Source of the DNA: Aureimonas sp. Leaf324
Lineage (GTDB): Bacteria > Pseudomonadota > Alphaproteobacteria > Rhizobiales > Rhizobiaceae
NCBI RefSeq assembly: GCF_001423245.1
Contig: NZ_LMOH01000026.1
Span: forward strand, 124,001-188,000
Length of the DNA: 64,000 bases
Reading direction: 5' to 3'
The notes below the pieces were generated by a model, which did not search any database, was not told the DNA's origin, and worked only from the letters and a program-made list of their open reading frames with translations. Numbering within the stretch: the stretch's first letter is position 1; each line of letters opens with the position of its first letter. This document shows positions 28,361-38,177 of this stretch, piece after piece. The position numbers and the translations under genes are program-made.

Positions 28361-29332
28361 CTACTCGATCTTGGCGCCGGCCGTCTCGATGACGGGCTTC
28401 CAGCGGGCGATCTCATCCTTGACGTGGACGGCGAGTTCCTCCGGCGTGCCGCCGACCGTCGTCGCGCCGACCTCGGCGAGCCGCGCCTTGACGGTCTCGT
28501 CCTGGATCGCCTCGTTGGCGGCCTTGTTGAGCGTCGCCACCACCTCCGGCGGTAGGCCCTTCGGCCCGAAGAACGCGTTCCAGGTGTTGGTCTCGTAGCC
28601 CGGAACGCCGGCTTCTTCCATCGTCGGGATGTCGGGGAAGTTGGCGGCCCGCTCCTTGGTGGTCACGGCAAGCGCCCGCAGCGCGCCCGAGCGGATGAAC
28701 TCGGTCGAGGACGGCAGGTTGTCGAAGTTGATCGGCACCGCGCCCGACACCGCATCCACCAGCGCCGGGCCCGAGCCCTGGTAGGGCACGTGCACCATGT
28801 CGGTGCCGGTCATCGACTTGAAGAGTTCGCCCGACAGGTGCAGCGGCGTGCCGTTGCCGGACGAGGAATAGACCTCCTCGCCGGGCTTCTCCTTCAGCCG
28901 CGCGATGAGCTCCTGCACCGTCTTGGCGGGATAGTCCTTGTTGACCGTGAGCACGTTCGGAACCGTGACCAGCCAGACGATCGGCGTGAAGTCGGCGATC
29001 GGGTCGAAGGGCGGCTTGGCGTAGAGCGAGGCCGAGAGGGCGTGGGTGGCGATCGTGCCCATCAGGATCGTGTAGCCGTCGGGTTGCGCCTGGGAGACGA
29101 AGGTCGCCCCGAGATTGCCGCCGGCCCCGCCCTTGTTGTCGACGAGCACCTGCTGGCCGAGCGTCTCGCTCATCTTCTGCGCGATGGTGCGCGCGACGAG
29201 ATCGGTCGAGCCGCCGGCCGCAAACGGCACGACCAGCGTGACCGGCTTGTTCGGATAGTCCTGCGCGGCAGCGCCCAGCGTCGTGGCGGCGAGGAGCGCG
29301 AAGGCTCCGGCGATGGCGGTCAAAGTCTTCAT
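28361..29332 (-). CDS. Tripartite tricarboxylate transporter (Bug family) substrate-binding protein
   Basis: A periplasmic solute-binding protein of 323 residues with a clear signal peptide (about 1-23, ALLAATTLGAAAQ). It contains PNKPVTLVVPFAAGGSTDLVARTIA and GGAGGNLGATFV, the Bug/TctC signatures, and LIARLKEKPGEEVYSSSGNGTP. Such proteins bind carboxylates for TctAB permeases. No tctA or tctB gene adjoins it, so it is an orphan binder. Ligand unknown. Confidence 0.9.
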   Translation of the reverse strand: MKTLTAIAGAFALLAATTLGAAAQDYPNKPVTLVVPFAAGGSTDLVARTIAQKMSETLGQQVLVDNKGGAGGNLGATFVSQAQPDGYTILMGTIATHALSASLYAKPPFDPIADFTPIVWLVTVPNVLTVNKDYPAKTVQELIARLKEKPGEEVYSSSGNGTPLHLSGELFKSMTGTDMVHVPYQGSGPALVDAVSGAVPINFDNLPSSTEFIRSGALRALAVTTKERAANFPDIPTMEEAGVPGYETNTWNAFFGPKGLPPEVVATLNKAANEAIQDETVKARLAEVGATTVGGTPEELAVHVKDEIARWKPVIETAGAKIE

Positions 29333-29570
29333 GCAACCTCCCTTGAGCCCGTCGGGGCGCGCGGGAGGATGAACGGCCGGCCGGCCGGCCGCAATCGCGC
29401 CATTCCGTTGATATCGATTGAATCGGGTGTTCACGCGTTTGTGTCATGTGACCCGCAGGCCACGGCGCCCCGGCGAAGTCGCGAGATCCCAAGGGAGACG
29501 ATTGAAACCACTCCCCCGGTGCGAAAGATGTCTGGGCAAAGGCGCCCGTTGCGCCGCCGGAGTTCCCATC

Positions 29571-30401
29571 ATGACGCATCGCCTCCTCGCCGGCCTCCTG
29601 GCCGCCACCGTCCTCTCTGCCGCACCGGCGCTCGCCGCCGACTACGAGACCGTCGACACGAGCGAGGTCGCGATCGCCAACAATGCCGACCTCATCATCG
29701 AGCTCGGCGCCGGCATCTCGACGCAGCCTGCCTACGAGGGCGCCGACGACTACGATATTTCCGGCTATCCGATCGTCTCGCTCCAGTATCTCAACATCCC
29801 CGGCCTCTTCGCGATCGGCTCGCCGGAGGAGAAGCAGGGCGGCCTTCGCATTGGCCCCTCGTTCCGCTTCATCGACAAGCGCAGCGCCGACGACTACCCG
29901 GAGCTGAACGGCACGCTGGCGCTCGACCGCAGCTACCAGCTCGGCCTTCGCGCCGGCTACGAGTTCCCGGTTTACGACACGCTCAACATCGAGGTGTACG
30001 GCGAGGCGCGCTACGCCTTCAACGAGGGCGAGGGCTTCGTCGGCGGCGCCGGCATCGACTTCATCTCGCGCCCGACCGAGCAGTGGGAGTTCAAGCTCGG
30101 GCCGCGCACGACCTTCGCCGACTCAAACTACAACAGCACCTACTTCTCGGTTCGCCCGCTGGAATCGATCGCGTCCGGCGGACGCCTCGCCGCCTATGAT
30201 GCCGGCGGCGGCTTCAAGTCGGTCGGCGCGGCCGCCTCGGCGCGCTACGAATTCCGTCCCGACTGGTTCCTCAACGCCAACGCCGCCTACGAGCGCATGG
30301 TCGGCGACGCCGCCGACTCGCCGATCGTCAAGGTCGGCTCGGAGGACCAGTTCTTCGCCGGGTTCGGCATTTCCAAGCGCTTCTCGATCGACCTGTTCTG
30401 A
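29571..30401 (+). CDS. MipA/OmpV family outer membrane protein
   Basis: 276 residues with a signal peptide (about 1-22, ending APALAA). The rest alternates in a beta-barrel pattern and ends in phenylalanine (FSIDLF), the usual outer-membrane sorting signal. GAGISTQPAYEGADDYDISGYPIVSL and GLRIGPSFRF are typical of MipA/OmpV proteins, which are scaffolds for murein enzymes or porin-like. The penicillin-binding protein gene immediately downstream makes a cell-wall role plausible, but a terminator separates them. Confidence 0.85.
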   Translation: MTHRLLAGLLAATVLSAAPALAADYETVDTSEVAIANNADLIIELGAGISTQPAYEGADDYDISGYPIVSLQYLNIPGLFAIGSPEEKQGGLRIGPSFRFIDKRSADDYPELNGTLALDRSYQLGLRAGYEFPVYDTLNIEVYGEARYAFNEGEGFVGGAGIDFISRPTEQWEFKLGPRTTFADSNYNSTYFSVRPLESIASGGRLAAYDAGGGFKSVGAAASARYEFRPDWFLNANAAYERMVGDAADSPIVKVGSEDQFFAGFGISKRFSIDLF

Positions 30402-30428
30402 TCGCCGAGCCACACCGCGCCCCCTGCA

Positions 30429-30456
30429 ACCCGCCCGGCCGTCCGGGCGGGTTTTT
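30429..30456 (+). terminator. Rho-independent terminator after the MipA-type gene
   Basis: ACCCGCCCGG-CCGT-CCGGGCGGGT with a run of five T residues, 28 bases after the stop at 30401. Confidence 0.92.
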
Positions 30457-30679
30457 CGTGGCCGCGATCGGGGGCGGCCGGCGCCCTTAACGGCTCGTCA
30501 GCCTCGGTTAACGCCCCGTTAAATCGCCGTATTTACTCTGCACGGCCACCCATGGGGACAGGCCGCGCGCACCCGTGCCGGCGGCTTCGACAAATTCAGC
30601 GCGCGTTCAGGCGCTGGGCCCCACGGGTTACAGACAATCGGCCTCGAACGGCGCCGGTCAAGACGAGGGGACAGTCGCG

Positions 30680-33310
30680 ATGGCCGCGAGGCGCAAGGGC
30701 GAGCGAATCGAGCCGAGCTTCGGCGGATCGGGCGGTGGCGAGGACGAGATCCGCATCTCGCCCGACGACCGGGCCGTCGCCAGCACGGGCCGCCCGCCGC
30801 GCGGGCGCCAGATCGACGGCGAAGCCGCGCGGCGCGTCAAGGATCTCGGCTCCGGCGGTCGCGGCGGGCGCCGCGGCGCGGGCGGCGGGTCCGGCGGCGG
30901 CGGCAACGACGAGGGCGGTCGCGGCTTCTTCGGCGGCCGGCCGCGGCGTCGGCGTTCCTTCCTCGGGCACCTTGTCCGCCTCTCCTTCCTGCTCGTCTTC
31001 TGGGGCGGCATCGCCGGCCTCGCGCTCATCGGCTATTTCGCGATCAAGCTGCCGCAGGAGGCCTGGGCGATCCCGGATCGGCCGCCCAACGTCAAGATCG
31101 TCTCGGTCTCGGGCGATCTCCTGGCCGACCGCGGCACCACCGGCGGCGAGGCGGTCGCGCTCGACCGCATCAGCCCCTACGTGCCGCAGGCGGTCATGGC
31201 GATCGAAGACCGGCGCTTCTATTCGCACTGGGGCGTCGACCCGGTCGGCATCCTGCGCGCCTTTTCCGAGAACCTCGCGGCCGGCGACACCGTGCAGGGC
31301 GGCTCGACGCTGACGCAGCAGCTTGCCAAGAACATCTTCCTGACGCCGGACCAGACCCTCCAGCGCAAGATCCAGGAGGCGATCCTCTCGCTCTGGCTGG
31401 AGACCAAATTCTCCAAGGACCAGATCCTGGAGATGTACCTCAACCGCGTCTACTTCGGCTCCGGCGCGACCGGCATCCAGGCGGCCGCGCGGCGCTACTT
31501 CGACAAGAACGCGGACGAGCTCAACCTCATCGAGTCGGCCACGCTCGCCGGGCTCCTGAAGGCGCCTTCGCGCCTGTCGCCGGCGCGCGACCCGGAGGCG
31601 GCGCGCGCCCGCGCAGGGGTGGTGCTGCAGGCCATGCTCGAGGAAGGCAAGATCACCAAGGCCGAGTTCGACGACGCCCTCGCCTCCAAGCCCACCAAGG
31701 CGAAGAGCTTCTGGACCGGCCCCGAGCACTATGCGGCCGACATGGTGATGCGCGACCTGCCGCTTCTCGTCGGCGGCGAGATCAAGGAGGACGTGGTGGT
31801 CGACACCACGATCGACCTCACCTTGGAAAAGGAAGCCCAGAAGGCGATCGCCGGCACGATCGACCGCGCGACGCAGAACGTGACGCAAGGGGCGCTGGTC
31901 TCGATCGACGGCACCGGCGCGATCCGCGCCATCGTCGGCGGGCGCGACTACGCCGCCTCGCAGTTCAACCGTGCGGTGGACGCCAAGCGCCAGCCGGGTT
32001 CTGCCTTCAAGCCCTTCGTCTACGAGACGGCGCTCGAATACGGCGTGCGGCCGGAGACGGTGATGAACGACGGGCCGGTCAAGATCGGCAACTGGTCGCC
32101 GTCGAACTACGACAACCGCTTCCGCGGACCGGTGACGGTGGCGGACGCGCTGATGCGCTCGCTGAACACCATCGCCGCCCAGCTCACCGCTGAGGTCGGC
32201 CCCGCCGCGGTGATCGAGACGGCCAAGCGGATGGGCATCCAGTCGCCGCTCGTCGACAACGCCTCGCTGGCGCTCGGCACGTCGGAAGTCTCGCTCCTCG
32301 AGTTGACCGGCGCCTACGCGACCTTCGCCAACGGCGGCTACCGGGCGACGCCGCACCTCGTGAACAAGGTGACGACGGTGTCCGGCAAGGTGCTCTACCA
32401 GCGCGACGACGCCGTGCCGCCGGTGATCGTCACCTCCGACATCGTCGGCATGATGAACGCGATGATGACGCGAGTCATCAGTTCGGGCACCGGCCGGCGC
32501 GCCGCGCTGAAGGGCTGGCAGGCGGCGGGCAAGAGCGGCACCACGCAGGACTTCAAGGACGCCTGGTTCGTCGGCTTCACCGCCAACCTCACCACCGGCG
32601 TCTGGCTCGGCAACGACAACGGCAAGCCGATGCGCCAGGTGACCGGCGGCTCGTTGCCGGCGGACGCCTGGAAGGCGTTCATGACCGCCGCGCACGAAGG
32701 CCTGCCGGCGATGCCGCTGCCGGGCGACTACCGGATCGGCGAGCCCGGCAACCAGCCGATGGCGTCCGGCTACGGCGACCGCATCATCGGCTACGACACT
32801 GAGGGCAACCCGGTCTACGAGAGCAACGAGCTGCCGGGACCCGGCTTCGAGGGCGGGGCGCCGCAGCAGGCGACGGGCGAACTGCCGCCGGCGGCGGCGC
32901 CCGGCAGCGTCGTGCCGGGCCAGGACGGCTATGCCGAGCGAAGCCCGCGCGGAGAGCCGCGATACGAGCCGCAATACCGCTCGACGCCGGGCTATCGCGA
33001 CCTGCCCGCCGAGCCGGACTATGCGCGCCGGCCGCCGCCGCGGGGCGAGGACCCTTACGGCGACGACGAGTACGGCGGCCCGCCGCCGGAATACGGCTAC
33101 GGCGAGCCGGCCCGCATGCGCCCGCCGGCCGACATCGGCCCGCCGCGCACGGTCGGCCGCAACCAGCTGCCGCCCGATGCCGTGCTCGAAGGACCGGCGA
33201 TCGCGGTCAGCCCCGACCAGCTGCCGCCCGACGCGGTGCTGGAGGGGCCGGCGCCCGGCGGACGGGCGAGCGACCGCTCGCTGTTCCGGGGCCTCTTCGG
33301 CGGAGGATAG
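30680..33310 (+). CDS. Penicillin-binding protein 1A (bifunctional class A PBP)
   Basis: A transglycosylase/transpeptidase of 876 residues for peptidoglycan synthesis. A Gly/Arg-rich cytoplasmic N-terminus is followed by a membrane segment (about 98-120). The GT51 domain has catalytic Glu176 in AIEDRRFYSHWG and GGSTLTQQLAKN. The transpeptidase domain has the SxxK motif at Ser441-Lys444 (GSAFKPF), SLN, and KSGTT. After about residue 700 comes a long Pro/Gly/Tyr/Asp-rich tail that contains a near-exact duplicated unit, QLPPDAVLEGPA, near the C-terminus. The ATG at 30680 has a GAGGGG site upstream. A strong terminator follows. Confidence 0.93.
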   Translation: MAARRKGERIEPSFGGSGGGEDEIRISPDDRAVASTGRPPRGRQIDGEAARRVKDLGSGGRGGRRGAGGGSGGGGNDEGGRGFFGGRPRRRRSFLGHLVRLSFLLVFWGGIAGLALIGYFAIKLPQEAWAIPDRPPNVKIVSVSGDLLADRGTTGGEAVALDRISPYVPQAVMAIEDRRFYSHWGVDPVGILRAFSENLAAGDTVQGGSTLTQQLAKNIFLTPDQTLQRKIQEAILSLWLETKFSKDQILEMYLNRVYFGSGATGIQAAARRYFDKNADELNLIESATLAGLLKAPSRLSPARDPEAARARAGVVLQAMLEEGKITKAEFDDALASKPTKAKSFWTGPEHYAADMVMRDLPLLVGGEIKEDVVVDTTIDLTLEKEAQKAIAGTIDRATQNVTQGALVSIDGTGAIRAIVGGRDYAASQFNRAVDAKRQPGSAFKPFVYETALEYGVRPETVMNDGPVKIGNWSPSNYDNRFRGPVTVADALMRSLNTIAAQLTAEVGPAAVIETAKRMGIQSPLVDNASLALGTSEVSLLELTGAYATFANGGYRATPHLVNKVTTVSGKVLYQRDDAVPPVIVTSDIVGMMNAMMTRVISSGTGRRAALKGWQAAGKSGTTQDFKDAWFVGFTANLTTGVWLGNDNGKPMRQVTGGSLPADAWKAFMTAAHEGLPAMPLPGDYRIGEPGNQPMASGYGDRIIGYDTEGNPVYESNELPGPGFEGGAPQQATGELPPAAAPGSVVPGQDGYAERSPRGEPRYEPQYRSTPGYRDLPAEPDYARRPPPRGEDPYGDDEYGGPPPEYGYGEPARMRPPADIGPPRTVGRNQLPPDAVLEGPAIAVSPDQLPPDAVLEGPAPGGRASDRSLFRGLFGGG

Positions 33311-33313
33311 GAC

Positions 33314-33348
33314 AAGGGCCGCCGGCAGGAGATGCCGGCGGCCCTTTT
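33314..33348 (+). terminator. Rho-independent terminator after the PBP gene
   Basis: GGGCCGCCGGCA-GGAGA-TGCCGGCGGCCC followed by TTTT. It may also terminate the opposing minus-strand operon. Confidence 0.9.
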
Positions 33349-33370
33349 CGTTGTCGCAGGAGCGTCCGCG

Positions 33371-34420
33371 TCAGGCGAGCCCCTCCTTCCGGGCCTCGTC
33401 CTTGGCCGTTCCGAGGGCGGCTTCCGCCACCGACGAGACCTTCTCGGCGATCGTCTCGCCCTCGCCCGTCGGCTTCAAGCCCTTCTCGTCCGCAACGGCG
33501 CTGCCCGCATCGAAGGCCTTGGCCGCCACCGTGCCGGCCTTGTCGAGCACCTCGCGCCCGGAATCGAGCGCCTGGTCGCGCAGCCGGTCGCGGGTTTCGC
33601 CGAGCCACTCGTCCTCGGTCCGGGTGGAGGGCAGCGCGGCGCCGATCGCCGCCCCCACCGCCAGCGCGACCGCGCCGAGCACCAGCGGCTCGTCCTGCAG
33701 CGTATCGAGGAACGTCCGTCGCGCGCGCCGGCCGTAGTAACCCGCGCTGTCGCCGGCCTGCGACAGGCCGCGATAGGACGCCTCGCGCGCCCGGGCCGCA
33801 GCGTCCCGCGCGTCGTGCGACAGGCGCGAAGCGCTGTCGGAGGCGGACGAGGCCGCATGCGAGATCGTGTCGCCCGCCTTGCGGGCGGCATCACCGACGG
33901 CGCCTGCCGCGCTCGAGGCCGCCGAACCGACCGAGGAGGCCGCGCCCGACACTGAGGACCCGATGCCCGAGGACGACGATCCGCCGTGACCGGGATAGGG
34001 GCCGGAGGTCACGCCGCGCGTGCGGTCCGCCTCGTAGCCGCTGCTGGCGCTTTCGAACCGGTTGTCGCGGTCGTCGACCGCCCAGCGGTCCGGGCTCCAG
34101 TCCCGGCCGTCCCGGTCGAACGCGTCGTCGTAGCGGTCGCGCAGGCGGCGGCCGGCGTCGCGCGTCGTATCCTTTGCGCCCTGCCCCAACATCAGCCACG
34201 CGATGCCGGCGCCGACGAGGCCGAGCGCCAGCGGATTGTCGCGCACCTGCCGGTTGAGGTTGCGCGCCATGTCGGCGCCCTGCCCTTCCCGGAGGTAGCC
34301 CATCGCCTCGTCGACGATCTGGCCGGGCGACAGCTTGCCCTTGAGGCTTTCCAGCGTGGCGTCGAGGTTGGAGCGGCGCTCCTCGGCCTCGCGCGCGAGG
34401 CGATCGGTTTCCGTGCTCAT
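33371..34420 (-). CDS. DUF3618 domain-containing membrane protein
   Basis: 349 residues. The N-terminal DUF3618 domain (about 1-50, REAEERRSNLDATLESLKGKLSPGQI) is followed by a short hydrophobic segment (about 66-80). A Ser/Ala/Gly-rich middle (about 140-200) follows, then a second hydrophobic segment (about 248-266), then a helical tail. DUF3618 proteins are membrane-associated and of unknown function, usually encoded beside a DUF1469 holin-like protein, as here. The start overlaps the holin-like stop by 4 bases. It is last in a four-gene operon. Confidence 0.82.
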   Translation of the reverse strand: MSTETDRLAREAEERRSNLDATLESLKGKLSPGQIVDEAMGYLREGQGADMARNLNRQVRDNPLALGLVGAGIAWLMLGQGAKDTTRDAGRRLRDRYDDAFDRDGRDWSPDRWAVDDRDNRFESASSGYEADRTRGVTSGPYPGHGGSSSSGIGSSVSGAASSVGSAASSAAGAVGDAARKAGDTISHAASSASDSASRLSHDARDAAARAREASYRGLSQAGDSAGYYGRRARRTFLDTLQDEPLVLGAVALAVGAAIGAALPSTRTEDEWLGETRDRLRDQALDSGREVLDKAGTVAAKAFDAGSAVADEKGLKPTGEGETIAEKVSSVAEAALGTAKDEARKEGLA

Positions 34421-34812
34421 CGCGTCTGCTCCTTCACGAGTTGGCCGTCCTTCTGCAACTGGCCGAGCGAGCGCTCGGGCGCGAGGTTCACGGCCTCGAG
34501 GTTCTTCTTGCCGGCCGCCAGCAGCACGATGCCGATCACCGCGATCACGACGCCGACGAGAAGCGCCGCCCAGGCCGGGTCCATGATCTTGCCGAGCGCC
34601 ACCACGAGCGCGCCCGACAGGACGATGAGGGATACGAGAAGGCAGATCGCCCCGGCCACCAGCGATCCGCCGGCGAGCTGGATCTGCGTGAGCTTGTCGG
34701 AAATCTCCGCGCGGATCAGCCTGCCTTCCGTGCGAAAGAGCTCGGTGGTCTCCCGCAGGAGATCGCTGAGAAGGTCGGGGACCGAACGGCTTTGATGCGG
34801 ATCGATGCTCAT
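34417..34812 (-). CDS. Phage holin-like / DUF1469 (Actinobacterial holin superfamily) membrane protein
   Basis: 131 residues with an amphipathic N-terminal helix (VPDLLSDLLRETTELFRTEG) and two adjacent membrane segments (about 48-72 and 80-100). It fits the DUF1469/'phage holin family' proteins that are chromosomal, not phage-borne. It overlaps its upstream neighbour by 4 bases and the DUF3618 gene by 4 bases, so the three are translationally coupled. No endolysin gene is present, which argues against a lysis role. Confidence 0.82.
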   Translation of the reverse strand: MSIDPHQSRSVPDLLSDLLRETTELFRTEGRLIRAEISDKLTQIQLAGGSLVAGAICLLVSLIVLSGALVVALGKIMDPAWAALLVGVVIAVIGIVLLAAGKKNLEAVNLAPERSLGQLQKDGQLVKEQTR

Positions 34813-35651
34813 GGACGCTCTCCCGTGCCGGGGTTGGAGGACTTGGCAAGGCCGGCCGTGTTGGTGGAACCGGAGACGCCCGGCTGGCTGAGTGCGGAGG
34901 TCTGCGGCGCCTCCTGCGGCGCCCGGTAGCCGGTCGCGTCGGCCTGCGACGAGGAGGCGGCGGTCGGGGTGGACGTCAGGCCCCCCGTCGCCGTGGAACC
35001 CGATGTACCCGCGCGGTTCAGGGCGGAATCGGACGCCGACCCCATGTCGTGTCGCCCCGAACGGTCGCCGAACGACGACGCTGCGCCGGCCCCGGACGAG
35101 TTGCCCTGGAAGCGAGAGCGGCCGTCGTCATGGCGCCAGTCGTCGCCGGAGCGAGCACCATGGCCGGCGTTCGAGCCGAGAGGGCCGGCATGGTCGCTCG
35201 AAGCGCGCGCGAAGCGGCCGAGCGCGACACCCGCGAGCGCCGCGCCGATCAGGAAGGCGCCGGGCTGGCGCCGCGCGAAGTCGGCGACCGACCGGGTGAT
35301 GTCCTGGACGCTCCGCCCCTCGATCGCCTCGGCGGCCTGTTCAAGCCCGGACGCGGCCTGGCGGGCGAGGCCGGCGGCCATCGACTGGTCGCGCGCTCCG
35401 AGTTCCTCGGAGGCCTTGCGGATCGCGGCGGTGAAGTCGGACAGGCCGGAGGCGGCGGCCGCCTTGCCGTCCTCGACACGGGCGCTCGCGCGCTCGCGCA
35501 CGCTGTCGCCGAGGCTCGCGCCCTCGCGGCGCAGAGTCTCGCCGGCTTGCGCCGCCGTGTCGCGAATGGATTGGCCCTCGCGGCGGGCCGCGTCGGACAG
35601 GGTCTGGCGATCGGTCTCGGCTCGTGAGCCGCTCTGGAATGGATCGGACAT
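34809..35651 (-). CDS. Hypothetical protein with amphipathic repeats (nutrient-deprivation-induced-protein-like)
   Basis: 280 residues. The first half (about 1-120) is rich in Ala/Arg/Glu/Gln and looks like long amphipathic helices resembling LEA or apolipoprotein-type repeats (AARREGQSIRDTAAQAGETL). A short hydrophobic stretch (about 131-146, AFLIGAALAGVALGRFA) could insert in a membrane. The remainder is a Ser/Thr/Gly/Ala-rich, low-complexity tail. Similar rhizobial proteins are annotated as nutrient deprivation-induced; I cannot confirm that here. It lies 10 bases after the 24-residue microprotein gene and overlaps the holin-like gene. Confidence 0.7.
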   Translation of the reverse strand: MSDPFQSGSRAETDRQTLSDAARREGQSIRDTAAQAGETLRREGASLGDSVRERASARVEDGKAAAASGLSDFTAAIRKASEELGARDQSMAAGLARQAASGLEQAAEAIEGRSVQDITRSVADFARRQPGAFLIGAALAGVALGRFARASSDHAGPLGSNAGHGARSGDDWRHDDGRSRFQGNSSGAGAASSFGDRSGRHDMGSASDSALNRAGTSGSTATGGLTSTPTAASSSQADATGYRAPQEAPQTSALSQPGVSGSTNTAGLAKSSNPGTGERP

Positions 35652-35661
35652 GGGGCTCTCC

Positions 35662-35736
35662 CTACCTGAGGCCGAGGAACGACAGGATGGCGAGGACGAC
35701 GACGATCAAGCCGATGAGGTAGATGATGCTGTTCAT
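35662..35736 (-). CDS. 24-residue hydrophobic microprotein
   Basis: A short open frame beginning MNSIIYLIGLIVVVLAILSF and ending in LGLR. It is one membrane helix with a basic C-terminus. An ideal Shine-Dalgarno sequence, AAGGAGG, lies 6 bases upstream (complement of 35743-35749), much better than that of its neighbours. It is the first gene of the operon with the amphipathic, holin-like and DUF3618 proteins. From memory, near-identical short peptides occur widely in Rhizobiales, but I cannot verify this here. Confidence 0.72.
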   Translation of the reverse strand: MNSIIYLIGLIVVVLAILSFLGLR

Positions 35737-36080
35737 GGGCGGCCTCCTTTCGCGACGGCGATGGGGCGGCCGGGCAGGCGTCTGCGCCCCGACCGCTCAG
35801 GAAAGCCAACATTCACCCCGGCTGATGGTTTCTGCGACTTGCGGATTAAACGGCTTAGCCGCCTATGCTCCGTCGGCCCGCCGGGGGTCGGACGAAGCCG
35901 TGCGGTCGAGGTTCGAGACCGTCTTGCGCCCCCCAAAGCCCGTTCATATATAGCCCTCAGCCCGCCGGGGCGGCCGTTTTCGAGAGCCCCTCGGCGAACC
36001 GAAATCCCATCCAAGGTGCGGCCACGCGGAACGCCTCGATCGAGGGTCCGGGCCCCACGCTCAACAAGGAGAGACAGACC
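35737..36080 (+). other. Divergent regulatory region between the microprotein operon and dnaK
   Basis: 344 bp without a convincing gene. It holds the ribosome binding site of the minus-strand microprotein (35743-35749), the putative RpoH promoter of dnaK (35923-35950), and the dnaK leader, which ends with AAGGAGA at 36066-36072. No inverted repeat resembling CIRCE was seen. Confidence 0.6.
35923..35950 (+). promoter_or_regulatory. Putative RpoH (sigma-32) promoter for dnaK
   Basis: CTTG at 35923-35926 is followed after 17 bases by TCATAT, matching the alphaproteobacterial heat-shock form CTTG-N17-CyTATnT and nearly identical in layout to the hrcA promoter at 13240-13267. Transcription would start near 35957, giving a leader of about 125 bases. 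Confidence 0.6.
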
Positions 36081-38009
<1,929 letters not shown>

Positions 38010-38033
38010 TCGACCGCTCGAACGCCCGAAAAG

Positions 38034-38068
38034 AAAGGCCCCGGCGGGACGCACCGCCGGGGCCTTTT
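38034..38068 (+). terminator. Rho-independent terminator after dnaK
   Basis: AAGGCCCCGGCGG-GACGCA-CCGCCGGGGCCTT continuing into TTTT. Confidence 0.92.
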
Positions 38069-38177
38069 CTATGATGCGAGGCGGAACCTTTCGTCGTTTG
38101 GCGCCGCACAACGAATTTTTATCAGTCATCCTCCAGAGTCATTGGAACCGTCTCTGACATCTCGCGCCGAGGATGCC

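Noticed and set aside
34417-34812. Holin-like gene as evidence of a prophage
   Set aside because: No endolysin, structural, integrase or attachment-site signal is nearby; DUF1469 proteins are common chromosomal genes in Rhizobiales.
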